This document shows positions 35,677-44,695 of a stretch of 49,140 bases of DNA, in pieces; within the stretch, counting starts at the first letter, position 1, and every line of letters begins with the position of its first letter. This stretch comes from Thraustochytrium sp. TN22 (taxonomy: Eukaryota > Sar > Bigyra > Thraustochytrida > Thraustochytriidae). The translations under genes and the position numbers were made by a program. The DNA lies in NCBI GenBank assembly GCA_013306675.1, contig JABLUY010000261.1, positions 1-49,140 of the forward strand. The letters run 5' to 3'. The notes below the pieces were generated by a model that was given only the letters and a program-made list of their open reading frames with translations, had not been told where the DNA came from and ran no database searches.

Positions 35677-38232
35677 TTACTCAAAGTATGGCTGCAGCCT
35701 CGACGCGCCTTGTCCCTTGGGGGTAATGGGAAGCTGCACGGAGGGTCTCCTCGCCATGGCTCTGGAGAGCTGATCGCCTTGCTCCGCAACCCAAAGCCAC
35801 GCGTCTCTTTCGGAGCAACTCACCACGTGCTCGCGATCCGTGGCCACAGCAAAGGTAGAGCCAGAGACATAGACAACGTTCCAGGCCCTAAGCGTCTCGT
35901 CGTCGAGGCCAGGCACAACGTGGTCCCGAGAAATGGAGACGCAGCGCACAATAGCACCGCACTCAACCACATGGCGCAGCTCCCCTGACAGTGCGTGCCA
36001 AACCCGCACTGTCTGGTCCATCGACCCAGACACTACGCAGGCACCGTCAACCGCGACACTGGAGACCTCGCCCTCGTGACCCTGCAGTACATGCCGAGAC
36101 TCGCCGGATAACGCATTCCAGATCCGGACGGTCAGATCTGCCGAGCCGGATACAATCCAGTCACAGTCCACGGCCACGCTAGCGACCCGCCCAGTGTGGC
36201 CCTGCATCACGTGGTGCAACTCACCCGTGACCGCATCCCAGACACGCACGGACTTGTCCTCGGACCCTGACACCACGCACCGCGCGATGATCGCGACGCT
36301 CGTGACCTGGTCAGTGTGCCCCTGGAGCACAATCCGCTGCTCGCCAGATGCTGCATCCCAAACCCGGACAGTCGCGTCGGCGGACGCGGATACCACGCGA
36401 TCGCCATCTACCGCAACGCCGAAAACGGGTCCCGTATGGCCTTGTAGCACATGCGCCTTGTTGCGCGTCAAGTCTTCGACCATGATGCTGCAATACTGGG
36501 TACCATACACCAGGAAGGAGTGGCTTACCGCCACACTTGTGATGATCGCCTCGCTAATGTGGAATCGCGCCGCCATGGAGAGTGGCCTTGTCCCAAGCGT
36601 CCGCATCATCATGATCATGTCGCTTTCCCAGTCCACGCCAGCTGCAGTAAGCGACTCCTCAACGCCTTCTACATCCGGCAGGAAGCGTCGGGCATAGCTG
36701 TGGAATTTGCTCCTCACCGTGGCTCCTTCACGCTCTGGTCTCTCCGCCATCTCGCTCTCCCAGTGGACCACAAATTGGCACGGCGCCACGAAGTCACCTC
36801 CTGTCGGCAAAAGGAACTCTTTGACTGGCAGCGGGCACGGCTCGCTACGGAAGCCACTCTCTAGATTGCCTGCAGCGCTTTGGATTGGACGCAAACGACT
36901 CCTGATGGTGATGTTGTCCGAGCCCGCGTCGACGGAGTTGTGGAGACCAGGGCTCAAAGAGGCAGGATCGAGGACGATTGCGTCTGGGATGGCCGAGCCA
37001 CTGGTGAATCCATTGTGAACGAGAGCTTCGGGGATGCAGGACGAGTGAGTCACAGAGTTCGCAGGCACAACTGTGGCCTTTCCGGGGTTATTCATGCAAT
37101 TCATATTGCTCGAGAACTCCGAGGCCATCGTCATCGCTTCTGACACCTTGGAGATGAACCACTGGCGTGCGTCCTTCATCATGGATGTTGCCGAAGCTGG
37201 TGAGTCGGCCATCCCTGACGGTTCAGATGTGTCCGCCCTGCTCAGGGCGTGTGAGTGGGTCATCCGAGGTGACTCTGCATCGGCCCGCTTCGTCTCCGCC
37301 ATTGCGACGGACGCGAGATCCGTCGGTTCCAGATTCGTGCAAGCCGCAGACGCAGACGCTGCGATGAGTCGTTCTTGAGATGAAGCGGCTTGCTGTGTTG
37401 GCGCCATTTCGGCCCCATGCCTCTCTGCGAGATCCTCCGGTGCGGCCGCCGCATGCGGTGTTTCCACCGTGTCCTCCGAGCCACTCTCGTCTGCGAGCAG
37501 TTCCTCTGCCGCATCAGGTGCTTTTTCCTCGACCTGGGCCCTTTTCTCGCCAATAATCTCCTTCACCATTGCCATCCGCGCTTGCGCCGTCGTCGTCGTC
37601 GTCGTGTCCTCAGATAAGCTCTCCGCGGCGCTCGCGCCCTCTACGTCGGTCCTAGTTGCTGCTGCTGTTGTTGTCGGCCCCGCTGCATTTGCCTCAGCGT
37701 CATCTGTCATTCGCGTCGAGTTGTCTTGGGCCGCCGCCATGGCGGTCAGGAGCTTGAGGAGGTCTTTTTGCAGACCTTCGACCTTATCTTGTGTCTCCTT
37801 GACGACCTTGAGCATCTCATCATTGTTCTCGACATGGTCTTGAGCGTCCACAGCGAGCTCGATCTGAAGATACGCAAGCAGCCTGGTGAGGCGCTGATTT
37901 GCAGCATCAAGCGCCTCACGCTTGTTTGAGCTCTGGAGGAGATTCTTTCCGCGCTGCATGCAATGGCCAAGCCTTCCGCGCTTCACGTTCTTGTAGCTGG
38001 AGCAGAAGGAGTCCAGCTGCTCGACGACCTCATTCAGAGCCTTTCTGATCTCGGTGGTAACCCTTTGGTGCGCGGGATCCCCGTCGTCAAGCTTATCGAG
38101 AGCAGTCTCTACTGCCTCGAGAAGCGGCCTCAGCCGCGAGGCCTCTTCGCGAACGTAGGCCTCATCCTCCAGCAGTTCATCCACCTTCTTGTACACGTCA
38201 TAGGCGCGTTCCAACGCGGCCGTGATGTCCAT
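35677..38232 (-). CDS. Helical bundle (MLKL/HeLo-like) plus seven-bladed WD40 protein
   Basis: The 851-residue product starts at the first in-frame ATG (MDITAALE); the longer frame begins with TTG. Residues 1-165 form a predicted helical bundle (AYDVYKKVDELLEDEAYV, LRPLLEAVETALDKL, IRKALNEVVEQLDSFC, ANQRLTRLLAYLQIELAV) ending in a coiled coil. This pattern is like MLKL N-terminal, HeLo and RPW8 domains. A long Ala/Thr/Glu-rich linker follows, then a globular stretch near 480-550 (ATVRSKFHSYARRFLPDV). Residues about 555-830 hold seven WD40 blades. Blades 2-5 are near-copies with GHTGPVFGVAVDGDRVVS, SADATVRVWDAASGE and similar. No NACHT or NB-ARC nucleotide-binding domain is present. By analogy with fungal HeLo-NACHT-WD40 proteins it could be a recognition protein with an effector domain, but that is inference. 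Confidence 0.78.
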   Translation of the reverse strand: MDITAALERAYDVYKKVDELLEDEAYVREEASRLRPLLEAVETALDKLDDGDPAHQRVTTEIRKALNEVVEQLDSFCSSYKNVKRGRLGHCMQRGKNLLQSSNKREALDAANQRLTRLLAYLQIELAVDAQDHVENNDEMLKVVKETQDKVEGLQKDLLKLLTAMAAAQDNSTRMTDDAEANAAGPTTTAAATRTDVEGASAAESLSEDTTTTTTAQARMAMVKEIIGEKRAQVEEKAPDAAEELLADESGSEDTVETPHAAAAPEDLAERHGAEMAPTQQAASSQERLIAASASAACTNLEPTDLASVAMAETKRADAESPRMTHSHALSRADTSEPSGMADSPASATSMMKDARQWFISKVSEAMTMASEFSSNMNCMNNPGKATVVPANSVTHSSCIPEALVHNGFTSGSAIPDAIVLDPASLSPGLHNSVDAGSDNITIRSRLRPIQSAAGNLESGFRSEPCPLPVKEFLLPTGGDFVAPCQFVVHWESEMAERPEREGATVRSKFHSYARRFLPDVEGVEESLTAAGVDWESDMIMMMRTLGTRPLSMAARFHISEAIITSVAVSHSFLVYGTQYCSIMVEDLTRNKAHVLQGHTGPVFGVAVDGDRVVSASADATVRVWDAASGEQRIVLQGHTDQVTSVAIIARCVVSGSEDKSVRVWDAVTGELHHVMQGHTGRVASVAVDCDWIVSGSADLTVRIWNALSGESRHVLQGHEGEVSSVAVDGACVVSGSMDQTVRVWHALSGELRHVVECGAIVRCVSISRDHVVPGLDDETLRAWNVVYVSGSTFAVATDREHVVSCSERDAWLWVAEQGDQLSRAMARRPSVQLPITPKGQGASRLQPYFE
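36000..36480 (-). repeat. Four near-identical 120-bp WD40 repeats
   Basis: Consecutive WD40 blades of 40 residues share GHTxxVxSVAV, VVSGSxDxTVRVWDAxSGE and HVLQ. Variation falls mainly in the positions after GH and at the blade's middle strand, which line the propeller surface. The regular unit length and similarity indicate tandem duplication of single blades. Confidence 0.75.
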
Positions 38233-39057
38233 GCCGTTCTGACGGCTTGGCGCACCGTCCAACGCCGCCTAAGTGTCCGCTGCCGCTGCCGCGATACGGT
38301 ATTACGGCCGCGCAGGCGCAAGCCATGCGCTCGAGGTCTGGCTACTGCGTATTTGCATTGCTGCCCATGCGCCTGTGAACCGCGAGACCGCCGCACGGCC
38401 CGGACCGGCTCATGCCCATGACATGCTGGTCTGCGCTGACTGGACGAGCCGGTCACACGCGATCAACGGCCAAAAGGTGCCTGCCGCAATCCCGTGCTTT
38501 GGAGCACAGGCGGCCACCACGTGTAGCTCTGCTCGCCTCGCCAATTGTATCGGACGCGCTCTCTCCAAGCTGTCAAAGTAAAAGCGTGGGCAAGGGTGGT
38601 TGCTGACCTCTTCTGGAGAACAGATTCTGTCTCGGGCGTGCTCCCTTTTTTTTGTGGTACCAGATGACACGAGAGCTGACTGCTTTTCAAAGTTACGTGC
38701 TTTTGAGGAGGGAAGATGGACCTCAAGATCCGGAAATTGGGCGCCCATCATCGACCCGCAGAATGTGGACTGTGCCGGCGTCATCGCCCACAGCAACGTA
38801 GTTTCCACGCCAGGCCAATCTCTGGCTCAGAAGATGCCGGTCCGTACAGTCCAGGGGGAGCGCACGAATAGCACGCTTCGCTGCTCCGGGGCGCTCTCGT
38901 GCAACACCACGGACGAAACCCAGGCGAAGTGATTGAGAAGCAATTTCCGCCCATGAGAAGTGGATGGACCAGACGCTGCTGAAAGCACGTTGCTAAGCAT
39001 CGCATGGCCGGCCGCTGCTTCGACGTAAGAGTCATCCTGCTGGTCGTCCTTGGTGAG
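38233..39057. other. 825-bp region upstream of the WD40 gene
   Basis: Lower-GC sequence between the WD40 gene start and the relic paralogue. No intact frame with a recognisable domain. It is presumed to contain the WD40 gene's promoter. An (A/T)-rich TTTTTTTT occurs at 38646-38653. Confidence 0.4.
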
Positions 39058-39906
39058 TCAGCCGGCCATGCTTTTGTGTAGGACGCTCACGCTTCCGTCA
39101 CAAGCCTGGAACAAGAGATTGCGGTCCTTGTGCACGATTGCATGGGTGGTCGTTCCGAAGGCCCTTCCTGGTTGCGCACACGCCGTCAAAAATCCATTGC
39201 CGCGTGCCTTTTGTGGATGCCTTGGCCTTGCGCACAGCGATCGGCTCTGAGCTGCGCGAGACCGCAGCTGCCTATTTGTTGAGCTCGAAAACTCCGCCGA
39301 GACCTTCCGAAACGGCGCCGAGGTCGTGCTGTACAAGGTTGCCTCGGTGTCTTTGACGCACGCGTTGCCCTGTTCGACAAGCTGGTGCGTTTCCACCGTC
39401 CGCTCGACCTGCAAGTAGCCGAGATGCCATGTGAGGCGGTTGCTCGCCTGATCCAGCGCAGTTCGTTGTTCTGAAGATTGGAGCAGGTTTAGCGCGCGCC
39501 GCACGAAGCGCAGGACCGCACCGCGCATGGCGGCAGCTGCAGGATCGACGCAGAAGCGATCAAGCTGGCCTAGGACGGCGTGAGGTGCCTTTCGTACCTC
39601 GCCTGTCGCCTTTTGGTGACGAGCGTTGTCACCCTCGAGCTTGCGGAGAGCCGTGTCGGCCGCAGGGCGCGCAATCTCCTCGTGGTCATTCGCCTCGGCC
39701 TCGAGCAGCTGCTCGACCTTTTTGTAAGGTCTCGTAGGGATCTTTGTAGCAGCGTGTTGGGGTCTATGTAAGTACCCGGGGGCGCGGACCTGAAATTGAA
39801 CTAGCCAGGCAGGCAGTGAAGGGCCAAGGGCCAGCGCAAGCGGCGAGCGGGCCACCCGTGGCGCGGCGCGAGCCGTCCCGCCGGTGCCGTGCCGTTCAAC
39901 GGTCAA
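39058..39906 (-). pseudogene. Relic paralogue of the helical-bundle/WD40 gene
   Basis: The open stretch encodes a sequence clearly related to the N-terminal bundle of the WD40 gene: YKKVEQLLEAEA against YKKVDELLEDEA, and LNLLQSSEQRTALDQASN against KNLLQSSNKREALDAANQ, followed by YLQVERTVETH against YLQIELAVDAQ. It lacks an ATG at the expected place, lacks the linker and propeller, and ends with a short WD-like phrase, DRNLLFQACDGSVSVL. It appears to be a truncated, decayed copy of the family rather than a working gene. Its presence shows that the family has duplicated locally. Confidence 0.7.
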
Positions 39907-39918
39907 GCGGTACAGAGC

Positions 39919-40110
39919 ATGCCAGGACCTCGAATCCGGCTCAATTTCAAGACGCGCGCCGCGACGCTTGTGAGCCTGGAGGTGCAGTGGCCCGGCGCTT
40001 CTTTGCCAACCGGCGTACAGGCCGAGCTCAGGAAGCTGCCAACGCGACTCCGGGGAGCGAACTATGCATCAACGCTAGCAAGGCATGCCTGGCATGGGCC
40101 GCCGCCTTGA
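39919..40110 (+). CDS. Small ORF of unknown coding status
   Basis: A 63-codon frame from an ATG (MPGPRIRLNFKTRAATL). Its composition is more protein-like than that of surrounding frames, but there is no domain, no partner and no support beyond the open frame. It may be chance. Confidence 0.2.
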   Translation: MPGPRIRLNFKTRAATLVSLEVQWPGASLPTGVQAELRKLPTRLRGANYASTLARHAWHGPPP

Positions 40111-40577
40111 CTTCCTGACATGGGACGAATTCGTCCCAGCCAGCTCCGCAAACCAAGGCGTGGCGCGACGAAGCTTCTCCGCACTGGCGCCGGGAAACAA
40201 GCTCAGCTCGCGTCCCTCCACGACGACGTTGGCAACCACCGCTCCGTCCCAGCCGCAACCGCACCGCCGCAGCCAGCCCTGCCGCCCCTCGCCGCGCGTT
40301 GCAGGCCGGCGGGCAGCCAGGCGCGGCGCGCATTGCGCCGGGCTCCACCGTGAATCGCACAACCTTCCACAGTGAAACGGCAAAGTCGCCTCGCTCCCTC
40401 TCTGCCCCCCGGACCCCCTCGCGCCCCCTATCTCCCTCCCTGGCTCGGGGCCGCGACGGGGGGCGCGTTGCACCTCCGTCATCCCGCATTCACCCGCAGT
40501 CGCGCCCGCCGGCGCCCTTTGAGCCTGTTGTTGGGCCTCTTCGCAAACGGCTTGAACGAGCCCGGAATTCAGGCTGC

Positions 40578-40640
40578 ATTGCATCGCATCGCATCGCCTC
40601 GCCTCGCATCGCATCGCATCGCATCGCCTCGCAGCGCAGC
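40578..40640. repeat. GCATC/GCCTC pentanucleotide microsatellite
   Basis: About twelve 5-bp units, mixed GCATC and GCCTC, then grading into GCAGC units. Confidence 0.75.
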
Positions 40641-41669
40641 GCAAAGCTTGCCAAGCTTGCAAAGAGGGAATCAAGCTCGGCGAGGCCCGACTCCGTCGGC
40701 GAGCCGCGCTCTGCACGCGGCCGCGCATCGGCGTGCGGCGGCGGCAGCGGCCGCGGCGCCTCTGAGCTAGCTAGCTAGCTCTCGCGCCAGCAGGCAGGCA
40801 GAACCTGAACAGTGGCGGCGCGCGAGCGCCAGCTGCAAACGCGGGCGCGAGCTGCGAAGCGAGCGCGGCCTCGCTGCGCTGGCGTGGCGTGGCGTGGCGT
40901 GCGGCCGGACGCGCGCGCGCGCGAGCAAGCGACCGAGGAGCAGCCCGACCCGACTCGGCCCGGCCCGCGAGCGGGCGCGCGCTCGGAGGGCGGCGGCGCC
41001 TCGACGTGGCGCGGGCCTGCCAGCGACGCAGCGTGCGCTCTGTGTTTTCGAACAGAAAACTTTCGAACAGAAAACCACGACAGACGGGAAGGCGCCGCGC
41101 GCGGACGCGCTGCGCGCGCTGCGCGCTGCGTCGCGTGGTAGTCCGCGTGGGTCGCGGCCGCAGACCTTGCGGCCTGGGCCGCCTGGCTCGCTAGTGCCTC
41201 TGCGCTAACCGAGCTACTAGCGGCACGTCGTCGAGATTCTCGTGCAAGCGAGGCCATATCAGGGCGCTCTCATCAGGCTCGCCTCCCGATCAGCGTCGCC
41301 GCGGCCTCAGCTGCGGCCTCAGCTGCCACTGGCAGCGGTGTTGCAGTGGTGTTGCGGCGTGCGCAGAGGGCGGAGGAGGAGCTAGCTCGCTAGCTCCAGG
41401 CCGCGCGAGGTGGCGACGCTAGTACCCAGCTTCCTTCCAAGCCTGCAGCAAGCACTGCAAGGAAGCGCCGCTTCATCTGGCTGCTCAGCTGCGCTCCTGG
41501 CCAGCAGGCAAAGGCGAGCGAGCACCACGCGCAGGCGCGAGTGCCGGCGGAGCGCGCCGCCCGTGCGCCCGCGCCGGCGGTGGCAGCAGAGCCGCGGCCG
41601 GAGGAGCCGCCGCACGTGGCCGCCAGTGCCCGCCAGCTGCAGTAGTGCTACTACCACCACTGGCACAAC

Positions 41670-41750
41670 AACGAGCGGCACAAGTGGCACAAGTGGCACA
41701 AGTGGCACTGGCGGTACGGGCACTGGCACTGGTCCCAGTGGCAGTGGCGG
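41670..41750. repeat. AAGTGGCAC repeat tract in the kinase leader
   Basis: Several copies of a 9-bp CACAAGTGG unit grade into GGCACTGG variants. The AAGTGG core recurs around the palindrome at the right end of the window. Confidence 0.6.
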
Positions 41751-41856
41751 CGGCGGCGCGCAAGTGGCGGGCAGAATAGGAGCGGCGCCAGGGCGCGGCG
41801 CGGCGGCGGCGGAGGGCGGCGCGCGCGGCGGCGCGGCGCGCGCGGGCGAGGGCAGC

Positions 41857-43215
41857 ATGGCGGATTGGGTGCTGCGGTGGGTGGTGGCGTTCTGCTGCGA
41901 GGCGGAGGAGGACCTAGAGGAGGAGAAACGGCTGCGCAGCGGGCCGGACCAGGAGCATGGCGCCCTGGCCGGCGCGAGCGCCGCCGGCGCCGCGGACTGG
42001 AGCGGCGCGGCGCAGACGGCGCGCGGCGGGACGGCGGCCGTGGCGAACTACGCGGCGCTGGGCACGTCGGCGCCGCCGGCTCAGAACAACATGCCGCTGC
42101 GCATCATGGCGCGCATCCCCGAGCAGTTCGCGCGCAAGTACGAGATCCAGCAGATCATCGGCCACGGCAGCTCCAGCAAGTGCTACCGGTGCGCGCGCCG
42201 CAGCGACGGCCAGGTCTTCGCCGTCAAGGTGATCGACTTTGGCGTGCTCTCGCTCCAGTACCCGAAGCGCGCGCTCAAGCGCCTCTACCGCGAGGTGCAG
42301 TCGCTCCAGGTACTGTCGCACGACAACATCGTCCACATGGAGGAGTTCTTCGCCAGCGGCGACAGCCTCTACATTGTCGAGGAGTACTTGCGCGGCGGTG
42401 AGCTCTACGAGAAGATCCTCGAGCGCCAGGGCCTCGACGAGAACGCGGCGCGCGTCATCTTTTATCAGGTGGCCAGCGCGCTCAATCACATGCACAGCCG
42501 CAACATCATGCATCGCGACATCAAGCCTGAGAACATTCTGCTGGTCTCGGGCACCAGCATGCAGGTCAAGCTCATCGACTTCGGCTTTAGCAAGTCTATG
42601 AAGGGCTCGCACGCGAGCAGCTTCCTGGGCACGGGCGGCTTTTTGGCGCCCGAGCTGCGCCTCAGCGCCGACGTCAACGTGAACTCGAGCCCGCTCTACA
42701 CCAAGTCGGTTGATGTCTGGGCGCTCGGCTGCCTGCTGTACATCATGCTGGCTGCGCGCATGCCCTTTGACGATACACTGTACGAGCGCCCGCGCAGCGA
42801 GTTCCGCCTGCGCTTTCGGCCCGAGCGCCGCTGGACCGCCGTCTCGCGTGAGTGCAAGAACCTTCTCATCAGCATGCTGCAGCCCGAGCCGCTGCGCCGC
42901 AGCACAGCCAATGAGATCCTCAATCACCCGTGGCTGCGCGAGGAGCACCGCAAGCACCGCTCCAAGCCGCGCGAGTCCATGAACCTGCACCAGCGCTTCG
43001 AGGCCGGCTGGGCCGCGGAGCCTCACTCCGCAAACCAGATTTACAAGCCGGAGGACGGCTCGGAGGACGGCTCTTGCTCCACGCGCACGCGCTCCACGTC
43101 GCCGGCGGACCCCTCGGACCCAGCGCGTGACCTCGATGTTAGCTCCGACGAGGAACCGGCGTCCGCCGCTACGCGGTCCGAGGACAACTTTCGGGAGCTC
43201 GAGGTCACCCTATGA
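41857..43215 (+). CDS. Serine/threonine protein kinase, CAMK-like
   Basis: The 452-residue product starts at the first in-frame ATG (MADWVLRWVV). The kinase domain spans residues about 93-370 and has every catalytic element: the glycine loop IGHGSSSKCY (third Gly replaced), K124 in VFAVKVID, HRDIKPEN (H219-R220-D221), DFG at 241-243, GTGGFLAPEL at the activation-segment end, and DVWALGCLLYIMLAARMPF. The subdomain sequences and the ILNHPWL ending place it in the CAMK group. There is no EF-hand or calmodulin-binding segment that I can recognise. The C-terminal tail (about 375-452) is Ser/Asp-rich. The N-terminus has a hydrophobic, Cys-containing stretch (WVVAFCC) that could be lipidated; this is speculative. 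Confidence 0.9.
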   Translation: MADWVLRWVVAFCCEAEEDLEEEKRLRSGPDQEHGALAGASAAGAADWSGAAQTARGGTAAVANYAALGTSAPPAQNNMPLRIMARIPEQFARKYEIQQIIGHGSSSKCYRCARRSDGQVFAVKVIDFGVLSLQYPKRALKRLYREVQSLQVLSHDNIVHMEEFFASGDSLYIVEEYLRGGELYEKILERQGLDENAARVIFYQVASALNHMHSRNIMHRDIKPENILLVSGTSMQVKLIDFGFSKSMKGSHASSFLGTGGFLAPELRLSADVNVNSSPLYTKSVDVWALGCLLYIMLAARMPFDDTLYERPRSEFRLRFRPERRWTAVSRECKNLLISMLQPEPLRRSTANEILNHPWLREEHRKHRSKPRESMNLHQRFEAGWAAEPHSANQIYKPEDGSEDGSCSTRTRSTSPADPSDPARDLDVSSDEEPASAATRSEDNFRELEVTL

Positions 43216-43567
43216 TGTTGCGCGCCCGCCGTCAGCAGCGGCCGGCCGCCAACCCGCTCCAAACTCGTTTTGTACATTGCAGCGCGCGCTGTTCGGGCTC
43301 TAGCGTAGACGTAGGACACGCGCGCGGTGGGTGGGTGGGTGAGTGTGTGAGCTGGTGGATGAGTCTGCTTTCCGCGCGAAATTGCGCTGAGCAGGCCCGC
43401 TCTCTTCGTAGCCTACCGCTCTCTTCGTAGCCTATCGACCTGACAACCAACTGGTCATGAATGATCCACAATCTAACAGGATACAGTAAGGACGCTCCTC
43501 CCTCGTTTCTTCAATTCTCACAAACTAAGTCATTTTCTCCCGTGCTGCTGAGCTTTCGCTTCGCTGC
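43216..43567. other. Convergent 3' region between kinase and L2HGDH
   Basis: 352 bp holding a G-rich (GGTG)n tract at 43325-43342 and a perfect 19-bp tandem duplication at 43397-43434. No gene seen. Confidence 0.5.
43397..43434. repeat. Perfect 19-bp tandem duplication
   Basis: CCGCTCTCTTCGTAGCCTA occurs at 43397-43415 and again at 43416-43434 without a mismatch, in the 3' region of the kinase gene. Confidence 0.9.
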
Positions 43568-44695
43568 TCATGCCTCGGATTCGCCCAGGAGCCTCGTCAC
43601 GACAAGATCCGCAAGTGCAAGGGACGAGGTGAGCCCGGGAGACTCAATTCCGAGACAGTGCACCATGCCCTGGACCCCGTGGTCCTCGGGGCCAAGCAGC
43701 AAGAAGTCCTGCGCCCCCTCCACGTCCAACTTGGGCCGCACGCCGGAGTAGTCCGCGCTCAGAGCGCCATCCGGCAGCTCGGGCCAGTACTTGCGCACCT
43801 CTCCGTAGAACCGCTCGCCGCGCGACTCGTCCACGGTGTAGTCGATCGTAGACGGGTCCAGGCCGTCCTCGAGCCACTGCACGTCGGGCCCAAACCGCGC
43901 CTGGCCCTGCATGTCGATCGTAATGTGCACGCCCAAGCCGCCCGCCTCAGGCACCGGGTAAATGAGGCGCTCAAAGGGCGTCTTGCAGCCCTCGAGGCGG
44001 AAGTAGTTGCCTTTGGCGTAGCGCGGCTTGGGCGCGCTCGGCAGGCCCGCCAGAGGCACGGCGTAGAGGCCGGCGCAGTTGACCACCATATCGAACTCGA
44101 AATCGCCCATCTCGTCGGCCTGCACAACGAAGCCGCCCTCGCGGCGCGCCTCAATCTGGCTCACCGACGTGTTAAAGGCTAGCATCGCTCCGTTTGCCTC
44201 CGCCTCGCCCTGCAGCGCCAGCAGATACCCGTGCACGTCGATCACACCGGTACGCGGGCTCAGCAGCGCGCCCTTGCACTGCAGCGCCGGCTCCAGCTCG
44301 TGCGCTTCCTCACCCGAGAGAAGACGCAGCGCATCACCGTGCGCCTCGTCCAGCCCCGCGCGCCGTGCCTTCTCCTGCAGGCCCTCCAGCACTGGGAGCT
44401 CCTCCTCGCTCGTCGCCACGATGAGCTTCTGCCGCACCATGTAGCCCACACCATGCCGGTCGCAGAAATCGTAGAGCATACGGCGGCCACGCACGCACGC
44501 GCGCGCCTTAAGGCTCCCCTCCGGGTAGTACATGCCGCCGTGGATCACGCCGCTGTTGCGCGCGCTCGTCTCGTTGCCCACAACGCCGTTCTTCTCCAGC
44601 ACCGTGACATCCACGCCGCGCAGCGCCAGCGCGCGCGCGGTCGCGAGGCCTACCACGCCGGCGCCCACTACGGCCGCCGTCCGCCGCGCCTGCAT
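43568..44695 (-). CDS. L2HGDH: L-2-hydroxyglutarate dehydrogenase (FAD-dependent)
   Basis: The 375-residue product begins MQARRTAAVVGAGVVGLATA, a DAO-type FAD-binding Rossmann start, with the following acidic VTVLEKN. Family marks are SARNSGVIHGGMYYPEGSLKA, GVGYMVRQKLIVATS, GVIDVHGYLLAL, VVNCAGLYA, RYAKGNYFRLEG and FGPDVQWLEDG, and the C-terminal DFLLLGPEDHGVQGMVHCLGIESPGLTSSLAL. It should oxidise L-2-hydroxyglutarate to 2-oxoglutarate. It is shorter than human L2HGDH (463) at the N-terminus. An upstream in-frame ATG at 44995 would add 100 Arg-rich residues that might serve as a mitochondrial presequence. The shorter start is chosen because that extension lies in the divergent promoter and looks low-complexity. 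Confidence 0.9.
   Translation of the reverse strand: MQARRTAAVVGAGVVGLATARALALRGVDVTVLEKNGVVGNETSARNSGVIHGGMYYPEGSLKARACVRGRRMLYDFCDRHGVGYMVRQKLIVATSEEELPVLEGLQEKARRAGLDEAHGDALRLLSGEEAHELEPALQCKGALLSPRTGVIDVHGYLLALQGEAEANGAMLAFNTSVSQIEARREGGFVVQADEMGDFEFDMVVNCAGLYAVPLAGLPSAPKPRYAKGNYFRLEGCKTPFERLIYPVPEAGGLGVHITIDMQGQARFGPDVQWLEDGLDPSTIDYTVDESRGERFYGEVRKYWPELPDGALSADYSGVRPKLDVEGAQDFLLLGPEDHGVQGMVHCLGIESPGLTSSLALADLVVTRLLGESEA

Larger units (their letters stand above)
39907..41856. promoter_or_regulatory. 1.9-kb intergenic region and kinase 5' leader
   Basis: Apart from the doubtful small ORF, no gene is supported. Repeats include a (GCATC)n/(GCCTC)n pentamer tract at 40578-40640, (AGCT)n at 40764-40780, (GGCGT)n at 40879-40901, a 15-bp-period duplication of TTCGAACAGAAAAC at 41047-41075, a GAGCTAGCTCGCTAGCTC element near 41379-41396, and AAGTGGCAC-type repeats at 41670-41750. 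The in-frame extension of the kinase ORF through these repeats starts only with GTG, so it is read as leader. Confidence 0.5.

Noticed and set aside
33344-39906. A mobile element or provirus as the source of the low-GC island.
   Set aside because: No terminal repeats, transposase, integrase or reverse-transcriptase motifs are visible. The content is a local gene family.
41410-41856. N-terminal extension of the kinase through the AAGTGGCAC repeats.
   Set aside because: The extension opens only with GTG and encodes Thr/Ser/Gly simple repeats; the ATG at 41857 precedes the first distinctive residues.
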